DNA from: Microcystis aeruginosa FD4
GTDB taxonomy: Bacteria; Cyanobacteriota; Cyanobacteriia; Cyanobacteriales; Microcystaceae
Direction of reading: 5' to 3'
Assembly: GCF_009792235.1 (NCBI RefSeq)
Contig: NZ_CP046973.1
Coordinates: 2,976,001-3,040,000, forward strand
Length of the DNA: 64,000 nucleotides
In this document: piece by piece, positions 1 through 7,004 of the stretch
How the letters are laid out: every line of letters begins with the position of its first letter
Position numbering within the stretch: the first letter of the stretch is position 1
Made by a program: the position numbers and the translations under genes
Notes under the pieces: generated by a model
What the model saw: only the letters and a program-made list of their open reading frames with translations
Told to the model about the DNA's origin: nothing
The model's database searches: none

Positions 1-228
1 ACGAACACTCCAATCCAAAACATGGTCATAAAGCGTCGTGTCACCGATTCCAATACGATCGATCCCAGCTTCGAGTTGTGTTTTCCAGTTCGCAAATTCC
101 ACCTCTCGAACCGTTTGTAGCAAGGTTTCTGTATCAGATTTACCGCTCCAGAAGGCTTCTAATGCCTTTTTAACCTCACGATTTTTACCAATGCGGGGAT
201 ACCCCAATGTTGTAGTTTGAATAGTCAT
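1..228 (-). CDS. metE: Cobalamin-independent methionine synthase, N-terminal part (runs off the left edge)
   Basis: Transfers a methyl group from 5-methyltetrahydropteroyl-triglutamate to homocysteine, making methionine without vitamin B12. Reading leftward from the ATG at 228-226, 76 codons are open to the window edge. They begin with TTTLGYPRIGKNREVKKAL, the characteristic start of the MetE N-terminal domain, followed by EAFWSGK. Catalytic residues lie outside the window, so intactness cannot be judged. The leader on the same strand carries a cobalamin riboswitch (640-775). That is the expected logic, with the B12-independent enzyme shut off when B12 is present. Identification is firm from the N-terminus. 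Confidence 0.9.
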   Translation of the reverse strand, partial: MTIQTTTLGYPRIGKNREVKKALEAFWSGKSDTETLLQTVREVEFANWKTQLEAGIDRIGIGDTTLYDHVLDWSVR

Positions 229-292
229 AGCTGTAGCGTTCCAAATTCTGTGAAAAACAGGTAAAAGCGACTGTCTCCCGGTAGGGAAGCAG

Positions 293-393
293 GGCGTTGT
301 CAAATTGAAAGATGATCCGAATCAGCTGGGAACTCAAATTACTTTGATAGCAAGGATTGCATTGCATCTTTCCTATTCTGATCTGACAACGCC
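293..393. mobile_element. 101-bp MITE-like insertion in the metE leader
   Basis: A 101-bp segment begins with GGCGTTGTCA and ends with its exact complement TGACAACGCC, a 10-bp terminal inverted repeat. It is flanked by two identical 16-bp direct repeats, CCCGGTAGGGAAGCAG, at 277-292 and 394-409. There is no coding capacity. The pattern suggests a small non-autonomous transposon with a target duplication, although 16 bp is long for one. It lies between the riboswitch and the metE start, so it would be transcribed in the leader. Confidence 0.6.
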
Positions 394-409
394 CCCGGTA
401 GGGAAGCAG

Positions 410-639
410 ACCATAGTTAGGGATAGCGAAGGTGTCATCTGTAATTACCAGCGCAAACACTAGCCACCTTCTCAGGTAGCTTTGCTAAATCTCAACCTCG
501 CGTTCAACTCAAATCGTCAACTCAGAACGCTACAACCTTAATATTCCAACGAACAGCTGATTGCGCAGCATCTCGCAGAAAATTGCAAAAGCTTGAAGTC
601 TTCATCATCTTTACCTCGCAGATGTTTATGTAACGGGTT
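410..639 (-). other. Long metE leader between riboswitch and insertion
   Basis: There is no gene here. On the minus strand the segment can form short stems, such as GCGTTC with GAACGC and AGGTG with CACCT. It probably serves as the expression platform or a spacer for the upstream riboswitch. No clear intrinsic terminator with a T-run is visible. With the 101-bp insert, more than 400 nt separate the riboswitch core from the start codon. Confidence 0.4.
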
Positions 640-775
640 TACTAATCGGCGGGCATTCTGACTCAGAGAGTTGCGCCTCTCCTTACAGCTGCGGGACAGC
701 GGCAGATTCGCACTGCACTTTCCCCCTTGCGTTTGATGGCTGCTCCCCATCAAAACCGACTTGAACCTAATGATA
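640..775 (-). promoter_or_regulatory. Cobalamin (B12) riboswitch controlling metE
   Basis: On the minus strand the conserved cobalamin-aptamer blocks occur in the right order. A start block is near 769. GGGGGAAAGTGCAGTGCGAA is followed by the core GCTGTCCCGCAGCTGTAAGG (700-681). A variable hairpin follows, then the B12-box sequence GTCAGAATGCCCGCC (662-648). These match the known family consensus closely. It lies upstream of metE in the same orientation, the classical placement for repression of the B12-independent synthase by adenosylcobalamin. Confidence 0.85.
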
Positions 776-819
776 ACACAATAAGGGTGTTTTGACATCC
801 TCAGTTCGGGATAAGAAAA

Positions 820-1047
820 GGGGTTCTGTCGCAAAAAGGGAAAGCTTCCTGTAGTATAATGGAAACCCCGAATCGAACAACCCGAACTCATCCAGACGAT
901 AATTAATAAAGGTCAAGTAGAGGGAGTTAGAAAAAGGCAGGGGTTAGAGCAGAAAAAATTTGTAGAATCCCTCTTCGGAATCGCCGGCTAAAAGTTAGCT
1001 TAACACAAGTTTCTCAGCTCTGAAAAAAAAATTTGCGACAGAACCCC
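820..1047 (+). mobile_element. IS6-family deletion derivative
   Basis: The ends are perfect 16-bp inverted repeats, GGGGTTCTGTCGCAAA at 820-835 and TTTGCGACAGAACCCC at 1032-1047. They match the IS6/IS240 type of terminus. The 228-bp element keeps only the last part of a transposase frame (860-991), so it is an internally deleted copy. No clear 8-bp target duplication is visible, which suggests an old insertion or rearrangement. It separates the metE riboswitch from rimI and ends 5 bp before the rimI ATG. Confidence 0.75.
860..991 (+). pseudogene. Transposase C-terminal remnant, IS6 family
   Basis: Following a TAA, an open frame of about 43 codons ends in KKFVESLFGIAG and a stop just inside the right inverted repeat. 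The preceding residues (QTIINKGQVEGVRKRQGLEQ) resemble the basic C-terminus of IS6-type DDE transposases. No start codon and no catalytic residues remain. The family call rests mainly on the inverted repeats and secondarily on this tail. Confidence 0.6.
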
Positions 1048-1052
1048 GATAA

Positions 1053-1631
1053 ATGCCAAAAATCCAGATTAAAACCCCAAAATCCCCACATCTTGCCGCC
1101 ATGGTAGCCCTCGATCGCACCAGTCTCGGCGGTATTTGGACCCTATCTGGTTATGAACGGGAATTAAACAACCCCAACAGTGAATTATTAATTCTCTCCC
1201 TACCCAGCAATCCGGAAACCATCATCGGATTGGCTTGTTTTTGGGCAATTCTCGAAGAAGCGCATATTACCCTTCTGGCAATTTATCCCGACTATCAAAG
1301 ACAAGGATTAGGAAAACTGCTTCTCTACAAACTGCTTGAGAAGGCTGTACAAAGACAACTGGAAAGGGCTACGCTAGAGGTGAGGGGATCGAACCATTCA
1401 GCGATCGCACTCTACGAGCATTTTGGCTTCCGCATCGCTGGAGAGCGGAAAAATTATTATCCGCAAACTGGCGAATCGGCCCTAATTTTCTGGCGCAACG
1501 ATCTACAAACGGCCGCTTTTCGGGAACAATTAAACAAGTGGCGACAAGAGATCCTCTCAAGACTGGCGCGGGGAGAGTGGCAATTAGAGGAAGAAACCAG
1601 AGCCAAAATAGATACCATGGGGATGCAATGA
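1053..1631 (+). CDS. rimI: Ribosomal protein S18-alanine N-acetyltransferase RimI
   Basis: A GNAT-fold enzyme of 192 aa that would acetylate the N-terminal alanine of ribosomal protein S18. The acetyl-CoA loop YQRQGLGKLLL is near residue 80 and the downstream ALYEHFGF motif near residue 120. Both are typical of RimI. Length and N-terminus are complete for the cyanobacterial family. The start is only 5 bp from the end of the IS6-type relic, so its original Shine-Dalgarno has been replaced and none is obvious. A glycosyltransferase gene follows 38 bp downstream and may be co-transcribed. Confidence 0.85.
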   Translation: MPKIQIKTPKSPHLAAMVALDRTSLGGIWTLSGYERELNNPNSELLILSLPSNPETIIGLACFWAILEEAHITLLAIYPDYQRQGLGKLLLYKLLEKAVQRQLERATLEVRGSNHSAIALYEHFGFRIAGERKNYYPQTGESALIFWRNDLQTAAFREQLNKWRQEILSRLARGEWQLEEETRAKIDTMGMQ

Positions 1632-1669
1632 TTACTTACCAGCTTAAATCAGGTCGAGGTTAGGGAAAA

Positions 1670-2860
1670 ATGAGGATTTTAGTGTTAGCGTGGGAATTTC
1701 CACCGCGATTAGTGGGCGGTATCGCCCGTCATGTCGCCGAACTCTATCCCGAAATCGTCAAACTCGGTCATGAAGTCCATTTAATCACGATCGAATTCGG
1801 TCAGGCCCCCAGTTACGAACTGGTGGAAGGTATTCACATCCACCGCGTCCCCGTACCCCCCGGCAATGACTTTTTCCATTGGGTGGTCAACATGAATAAC
1901 AGCATGGGGCAACAGGGCGGCAAACTAATCGCCGAATACGGAAAATTTGACCTTGTTCATGCCCACGATTGGTTAGTAGGAGATGCAGCCATCGCCATGA
2001 AACATCTCTTTAAAATACCCTTGATTGCCACTATTCACGCCACGGAATACGGACGTTATAACGGACTGCACACCGACACCCAACGCTATATCGGCAGCAA
2101 AGAGGGAACCCTCGTCTATAATGCTTGGCGCGTTATCGTCTGTACCGGCTATATGCGTCATGAAGTCCATCGAGCTTTGGGCGCACCCTGGGATAAAATC
2201 GATGTGGTTTATAACGGTATTCGGGCCGAGAAAAAGCAAAGAGACCCTAACTTTGATTACCGAGCTTTTCGTCGTCAATATGCCGAAGATCACGAAAAAA
2301 TCGTCTATTACGTCGGGCGCATGACCTTTGAAAAGGGGGTTTCGGTGTTACTCAACGCTGCCCCAAAAGTCCTCGCTCAGACTGGGGCTAAAACTAAATT
2401 TGTCATTATCGGTGGCGGCAATACCGACAAACTCAAACAACAGGCCTGGCATCTCGGTATCTGGCATCATTGTTATTTTACGGGCTTCATGTCCGATGAA
2501 AACCTCGATCGCTTCCAAATCGTGGCCGATTGTGCCGTTTTTCCCAGTCTTTACGAACCTTTTGGTATTGTCGCCCTGGAAAGTTTCGCCGCTAGGGTTC
2601 CCGTGGTAGTTTCCGATACCTGCGGTTTTCCCGAAGTTGTCCGTCATGGCCAAACGGGAATTGTCACCCGGGTCAATAATCCTGATTCCCTCGCTTGGGG
2701 CATTTTGGAGGTTTTAAATCATCCTGAATACGCCCAAGAATTAGTTAATAACGCCTACGAAGACCTAGAAAAACGCTTTCATTGGGCGAATTTAGCCCGT
2801 CAAACCGAGACAGTATATGGTTTGGTTGTCCAAGAACGACAATTGGTAGAATGGCGTTAA
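1670..2860 (+). CDS. Glycosyltransferase family 4 protein
   Basis: A GT-B fold sugar transferase of 396 aa. The N-terminal donor-independent domain starts MRILVLAWEFPPRLVGGIAR, the starch-synthase-like nucleotide-binding loop common in GT4 and GT5 enzymes. The C-terminal Rossmann half has the family E-x7-E motif in EPFGIVALESFAARVP near residue 296. HAHDW near residue 98 is also typical. The acceptor cannot be told from sequence; cell-wall or exopolysaccharide assembly and a glucan pathway are both possible. It follows rimI by 38 bp. Confidence 0.8.
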   Translation: MRILVLAWEFPPRLVGGIARHVAELYPEIVKLGHEVHLITIEFGQAPSYELVEGIHIHRVPVPPGNDFFHWVVNMNNSMGQQGGKLIAEYGKFDLVHAHDWLVGDAAIAMKHLFKIPLIATIHATEYGRYNGLHTDTQRYIGSKEGTLVYNAWRVIVCTGYMRHEVHRALGAPWDKIDVVYNGIRAEKKQRDPNFDYRAFRRQYAEDHEKIVYYVGRMTFEKGVSVLLNAAPKVLAQTGAKTKFVIIGGGNTDKLKQQAWHLGIWHHCYFTGFMSDENLDRFQIVADCAVFPSLYEPFGIVALESFAARVPVVVSDTCGFPEVVRHGQTGIVTRVNNPDSLAWGILEVLNHPEYAQELVNNAYEDLEKRFHWANLARQTETVYGLVVQERQLVEWR

Positions 2861-2974
2861 TCAGGGAGCGGTTTTTTAGCCGTCAGCCATCCTGAAGCCG
2901 TCCCGATTTTCTTCTGGACAAACCCAATGAACTAGAGCATAATCTTAGGAAAATAATTTCCTCGACACAAAATT

Positions 2975-4240
2975 ATGAATATGCTGAAAATGACTAAGGA
3001 TTTTAATCCCGCTCAACTAGCAAGTGTCCTGGTCAATTTCATCGGTTTTGTGGTTTTATTGACCTGTGTACTTCTTTCTCCCCATGCTCTCGTTTATGAT
3101 GAAGTTTATCACTTCCCGTTAGTAGATTTATTAAATCAATACGGTTTATCCTATCGATTCTTACGCGGCACAGGACAATCAGCCCCAGGTCCACTATACC
3201 CGATAATTCATTATATCTTTCAGCCCTGGACCAATTTGCAAGCCCCTGCCATTAGATTGGTTAATATTCTTCTTTTATTACTGTTAATTTTAGTCCTCAG
3301 TTTAACCCTGAAAAAAATTTTCAAAATTCCCCGGTCAATAGTCTCTAGTTTGGCAATTATGGGCTTACCGATGATTTGGGTGATTACGGGCATGGCTCTC
3401 ACGGAAATCCCTGCTATGCTCTTGGCAACCTTAGCAGTTTTCTTGATATTTATAGCTCTAGAAAAAATTGAAGATAACCAGCAAATGAGCTTAGGAATAG
3501 CGGCTCTGAGCGGATTATGTTTAGGGATAGCAATCCTAGGCAGACAAACTTTTCTCATTTTAGTGTTTATCTTGCCAATACTAACAATTAGTTCCTCAAA
3601 AAAATCTTGGCAACCTTTACTATTATGCTGGTTAACTTCTGGAATTTTCCCCGCTATTGTTTTTAGCGTGTGGGGTGGATTAGTTCCCCCCGGCCAAAGT
3701 TCATTATCTTCTGGATATTCTCTGGTTAACGGATTTCTTTCCTTTGCCTACACCGGTCTTTTATTATTTATCCTCGCTCCCAAATGGTTCAGTTTGAATA
3801 AGGTGATAATAATATCTGTCTTGGTCAGCAGCTGCCTGGGCAACGCTCTCTTTAAAATCCTTTCTATTCGTCCGGCCTACCACGTTTTCAAGAAAATTAT
3901 TCCTGATCCTACTTTGCTAAGTTTCTTTTTCTATTTAGCTTCCTCCTGTTTACTTGCCTTTGGAATTCTTTTTCTGATTGCCAGCCTCAACAATTGCCGA
4001 GATCACAAGAGAGATAGTAAATTTCTGTTTTTAAATGTTGCCGTGATCGTAGTTGCCGCTACAGCTTTTAAAATTACCCATTATTATTCGACTCGCTATA
4101 CAGCTACAGCTATTCCCTTCTTGATCCTGTTAGCCCAGTATTATACCAAAGATAACTATTTCAAGGTAGCTCGCTTATTGCTGGGCAATATTGTCGGCTG
4201 TTTGATGTTAGTTTCTTATTTTTTACGTCCTTGGAACTAG
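2975..4240 (+). CDS. Multi-pass membrane protein, probable GT-C type glycosyltransferase
   Basis: 421 aa with about ten to eleven hydrophobic segments. The first periplasmic loop carries an acidic pair in VYDEVYHFPL (near residue 40), and GMALTEIPAMLL follows near residue 145. These are arranged as in polyprenyl-phosphate-dependent GT39/ArnT-like transferases (PMT_2 type). That placement suggests transfer of a lipid-linked sugar on the outer face of the cytoplasmic membrane. The gene is alone on its strand, with a 114-bp gap from the GT4 gene. Function is inferred from topology and one motif. Confidence 0.5.
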   Translation: MNMLKMTKDFNPAQLASVLVNFIGFVVLLTCVLLSPHALVYDEVYHFPLVDLLNQYGLSYRFLRGTGQSAPGPLYPIIHYIFQPWTNLQAPAIRLVNILLLLLLILVLSLTLKKIFKIPRSIVSSLAIMGLPMIWVITGMALTEIPAMLLATLAVFLIFIALEKIEDNQQMSLGIAALSGLCLGIAILGRQTFLILVFILPILTISSSKKSWQPLLLCWLTSGIFPAIVFSVWGGLVPPGQSSLSSGYSLVNGFLSFAYTGLLLFILAPKWFSLNKVIIISVLVSSCLGNALFKILSIRPAYHVFKKIIPDPTLLSFFFYLASSCLLAFGILFLIASLNNCRDHKRDSKFLFLNVAVIVVAATAFKITHYYSTRYTATAIPFLILLAQYYTKDNYFKVARLLLGNIVGCLMLVSYFLRPWN

Positions 4241-4321
4241 AAATCTGGCTAGATGAGATTCTTGTATTTTTGACAAGGATATACCCTAAAATAACAAAGG
4301 CACAACTTAACTTCTCCAAAT

Positions 4322-4939
4322 ATGACTATGAAAGCAGCTGAAATTATGACCACGGAGGTGGCCAAGATTAAAGGTTCGGAAACCGTCGCCAAAGCGGTAC
4401 AATTGATGAGAGAAAAGAACATTAGAACTCTCATTGTCGATCGCCGTCACGATGAAGATGCTTACGGAATTATCACTGAAACGGATATTGTCTATAAAGT
4501 CGTCGCTTTCGGTCAAGATCCGCACAAGGTGCGCGTCTACGAAGTGATGAGCAAACCCTGCATCGTGATTAATCCCGACCTCGGGGTTGAATATGTGGCC
4601 CGCTTATTTGCTAATACTGGTATTCGTTTCGCACCGGTAATTAAAGGTGATTTGCTCGGTGTTATCTCTGTTAGTGACATCCTCCATAAAGGTAACGCCG
4701 TCGAAAAGCCCCGCAGTCTTGATTTAGAAGCGGAGATTATCAAAGCGAGAGATATTGCCCGGGCAGTGTGTGCTGAAAAAGGAGGAAATTCTCCCGATTG
4801 TGCCGCAGCTTGGGATATTGTTGAGGAATTACAGGCAGAATTGGCACACCAACGCGCTAAAAAACCGGAAAAAACCTATTTTGAGGAATACTGTCAAGAA
4901 AATCCCGATGCTTTTGAAGCGCGTATTTATGACACCTAA
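4322..4939 (+). CDS. CBS domain-CP12 fusion protein
   Basis: 205 aa. Two CBS motifs (about residues 7-60 and 72-125) form a Bateman module that in other proteins senses adenine nucleotides. The C-terminal ~70 residues are CP12-like: a Cys pair C150/C160 around GGNSPD, the core CAAAWDIVEELQAELAHQR, then EYCQENPDAFEARIYDT. CP12 redox-dependently joins GAPDH and phosphoribulokinase in the Calvin cycle. Its C-terminal loop needs a Cys pair. Here the first is C191 but the second position is Ala200 (EAR where CP12 has ECR). Only the N-terminal disulfide can form. CP12-CBS fusions are known in cyanobacteria. Confidence 0.85.
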   Translation: MTMKAAEIMTTEVAKIKGSETVAKAVQLMREKNIRTLIVDRRHDEDAYGIITETDIVYKVVAFGQDPHKVRVYEVMSKPCIVINPDLGVEYVARLFANTGIRFAPVIKGDLLGVISVSDILHKGNAVEKPRSLDLEAEIIKARDIARAVCAEKGGNSPDCAAAWDIVEELQAELAHQRAKKPEKTYFEEYCQENPDAFEARIYDT

Positions 4940-5036
4940 TCTCCATCGGTTTTCGGTATTCTCCGATACCTCAAACTTTTTAATCCGGCAAAAGTAGTGT
5001 ATAAAGGTTTTATTTGCTAATAATCGAGGAAAAACT

Positions 5037-5543
5037 ATGGCTGATCTATTTGTCATCGCCTATGAGGACGAATTTAAAGCGGAAGAAGTTCGTTTAACTT
5101 TGGCTAAACTGCAACGGGAACATCTGATCGAGTTAGAAGATGCAGCCGTAGTGGTTAAAAACAAAGATGGCGAGATTAAACTCAAGCAAGCGGTCAATTT
5201 AACGGCAGCAGGAGCGGCAAGTGGCAGTTTCTGGGGATTATTAATCGGAATGCTCTTTTTATCCCCTTTATTAGGGGCTGTCCTCGGTGCTGCTGGTGGC
5301 GCTTTGGGAGGTGCTTTAAGTGATATCGGTGTGGATGACAATTTTATGCGGGAATTGGGAGAAACCATGCAGCCCAGTACCTCTGCTCTCTTTGTTCTCG
5401 TCCAAAAAGTTACCCCCGATAAGGTCCTCGATGAAGTGGCCCCCTACGGAGGTAAAGTGTTACGCACTTCTTTGACCAAAACCGACGAAGCTGAATTACA
5501 GAAAGTTCTCGACCAAAGAGGTGTTAAACCCGAAGCGGTTTAG
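5037..5543 (+). CDS. DUF1269 membrane protein
   Basis: 168 aa. An N-terminal soluble alpha/beta region (MADLFVIAYEDEFKAEEV) is followed by a glycine-alanine-rich double membrane stretch around residues 58-92 (GLLIGMLFLSPLLGAVLGAA). The C-terminal region repeats the soluble fold. This is the DUF1269 pattern, widespread in cyanobacteria and of unknown function. It follows CBS-CP12 by 97 bp on the same strand and has its own terminator. Confidence 0.75.
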   Translation: MADLFVIAYEDEFKAEEVRLTLAKLQREHLIELEDAAVVVKNKDGEIKLKQAVNLTAAGAASGSFWGLLIGMLFLSPLLGAVLGAAGGALGGALSDIGVDDNFMRELGETMQPSTSALFVLVQKVTPDKVLDEVAPYGGKVLRTSLTKTDEAELQKVLDQRGVKPEAV

Positions 5544-5565
5544 GATATGGGTCCATAAAAGCCAG

Positions 5566-5596
5566 AAAAAGGGAATATATTTCCCTTTTTGCTTTT
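5566..5596 (+). terminator. Rho-independent terminator of the DUF1269 gene
   Basis: A perfect 10-bp stem, AAAAAGGGAA paired with TTCCCTTTTT, has a 5-nt loop and a T-rich tail. It lies 22 bp after the stop codon. The sequence is symmetric enough to work on both strands. Confidence 0.8.
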
Positions 5597-5670
5597 TGAG
5601 CAAAAATGGGTTTAGCATGACCACCACAATAGTTATAAAATAAAAAACAATCAATAATTATTAATGAACT

Positions 5671-6210
5671 TTAAGCTTCGATCGAGAATAAAAGTGCTTC
5701 AGTGTCGTAGTATTTATTCGTTAATCCCATTGATTGCATTCCTAATCTTTCGGTGACACGAATTGAGCGATAATTATCGGGATTAACCACCGCGTAGATA
5801 ATCGGCAATTGTAAGGTGATTAAGCCGTATTCTAGAATAACTTTAGCCGCTTCGGTTATGTATCCTTGTCCCCAATAATCGCGTCGTAAATGCCAACCAA
5901 TTTCGCTATCTGGGGTAGGATAACCGTAGTTATCGGGTAAATTCTGTAAAATTATCGAACCGATAATCTGATTATTTTTTCGATCGATCATTGCCCACCA
6001 ATCGCTGCCATTACCCTGATTACGAACAGTTGCTAATCTTTCGGAAAAATGGGCATTTAAACTCTCAATATCCGTGGCTAACTGACGAATTCTCGGTAAA
6101 AAATAAGTGACTTCGTAATTTTGATAGATCTGAAAAAAAGACTCTTTGTCTGCGGGTAGTTGCCAAGGACGGAGAATTAGGCGCTCGCTTTTCATTGTTT
6201 TTGTGAGCAA
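5671..6210 (-). CDS. GNAT-family N-acetyltransferase (RimJ-like)
   Basis: 179 aa with MKSERLILRPWQLPADKESF at the start, the usual opening of RimJ/RimL-type acetyltransferases. The acetyl-CoA loop is RRDYWGQGYITEA near residue 118, followed by NPDNYRSIRVTERLGMQ. The substrate is unknown and may be a protein N-terminus or a small amine. It lies convergent to the DUF1269 gene and is not obviously in an operon; the downstream coiled-coil gene starts elsewhere. Confidence 0.75.
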   Translation of the reverse strand: MLTKTMKSERLILRPWQLPADKESFFQIYQNYEVTYFLPRIRQLATDIESLNAHFSERLATVRNQGNGSDWWAMIDRKNNQIIGSIILQNLPDNYGYPTPDSEIGWHLRRDYWGQGYITEAAKVILEYGLITLQLPIIYAVVNPDNYRSIRVTERLGMQSMGLTNKYYDTEALLFSIEA

Positions 6211-6234
6211 ATTATAGCAATTCTCTGGCTGAGA

Positions 6235-6747
6235 TTAGGGATTATTGTCGATAAAAAAGCTTCTAAATCCCACAGCTAGTAAGGAACCACTTAAGACAGT
6301 TATCAATGTCCAAATTTGATTCTTTTGGGTTCCTTCGACTTTCTCTAAGCGTTTATTCATGTCATCAAATTTACTATCAAGAGTTTTAATATCACCTTTA
6401 ACTTCCGTCAGTTCAATCTTTAAATCGGTAGTATCTTTTTGAATAGTTTTGACATCAGCTTTCATTTCCGCTTGTCCATTCTCAATCACCTTCAATCGAT
6501 TGTCCACCTCAATCAGTCGAGTTTCCACGGTAGTCAGTCGATTGTCCATGGTAGTGAGTCGAGTTTCCACGGTAGTGAGTCGAGTTTCCATGGTAGTGAG
6601 TCGAGTTTCCATGGTAGTGAGTCGATTGTCCATGGTAGTGAGTCGATTGTCGATTTCGTTGAATCGATGTTCGATTATCTTCTGTCCATTGAGGATTAAA
6701 TCTTCTAGTCTTTTTAAATCATTATCGGTAGTAGTGGTGATGGTCAT
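6235..6747 (-). CDS. Heptad-repeat coiled-coil protein with a C-terminal membrane anchor
   Basis: 170 aa of unknown role. Residues about 28-85 consist of near-identical heptads of the type RLTTMET/RLTTVET/NRLTTMD, followed by degenerate heptads to about residue 140. One hydrophobic segment (IWTLITVLSGSLLAVGF) sits near the C-terminus. This predicts a long rod tethered to a membrane, probably oligomeric. Similar proteins are annotated as DUF1640-like or tropomyosin-like. The repeats are also nearly perfect in DNA, so rod length is likely to vary between strains. Confidence 0.65.
   Translation of the reverse strand: MTITTTTDNDLKRLEDLILNGQKIIEHRFNEIDNRLTTMDNRLTTMETRLTTMETRLTTVETRLTTMDNRLTTVETRLIEVDNRLKVIENGQAEMKADVKTIQKDTTDLKIELTEVKGDIKTLDSKFDDMNKRLEKVEGTQKNQIWTLITVLSGSLLAVGFRSFFIDNNP
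6494..6660 (-). repeat. 21-bp tandem repeat array inside the coiled-coil gene
   Basis: About seven to eight copies of a 21-bp unit such as TCGAGTTTCCATGGTAGTGAG (plus strand) differ at only a few positions. Each unit encodes one heptad. The array sits wholly within the gene at 6235-6747. Confidence 0.8.
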
Positions 6748-6789
6748 TGATTAAACTCCTATCATTTCCCTTGGTATTATTTTTATCAT

Positions 6790-6890
6790 TATACCAAATC
6801 CGTTTTAAATCGTGTGATTAACTCCCAAGTTATGGATTGTTTTTTCCCACTTCCCACTTCCCCTATACCTTTTAAACAGGATTTATTATT
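6790..6890. mobile_element. MITE-like repeat, ATACCAAATCCG family
   Basis: The left end TATACCAAATCCGTTTTAAA and the degenerate right end TTTAAACAGGATTTATTATT form imperfect inverted repeats about 100 bp apart. It is non-coding. Related ends are seen at 44,136-44,226 and 63,556-63,643. It lies in the gap between the coiled-coil gene and acsA. Confidence 0.45.
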
Positions 6891-7004
6891 AGCTATAGCT
6901 TTGCTGCTTGAGCAAATATGTTCACCGATCATCACTCCCGTTAGAGTGGGATAAGATTAACTCTTATTCCTCACCCTAACTACTAGGAAAAACCAGCAAT
7001 TAAA

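Noticed and set aside
185..460. 91-aa open frame on the minus strand
   Set aside because: It overlaps the true metE start in another frame and spans the MITE and its direct repeats.
538..891. 117-aa open frame on the minus strand upstream of metE
   Set aside because: It runs across the cobalamin riboswitch core and the end of the IS6 relic; composition is not protein-like and the RNA signature explains the conservation.
6439..6754. Two plus-strand frames opposite the coiled-coil gene
   Set aside because: They are shadows of the 21-bp repeat; the minus-strand frame has the heptads, membrane anchor and start context.
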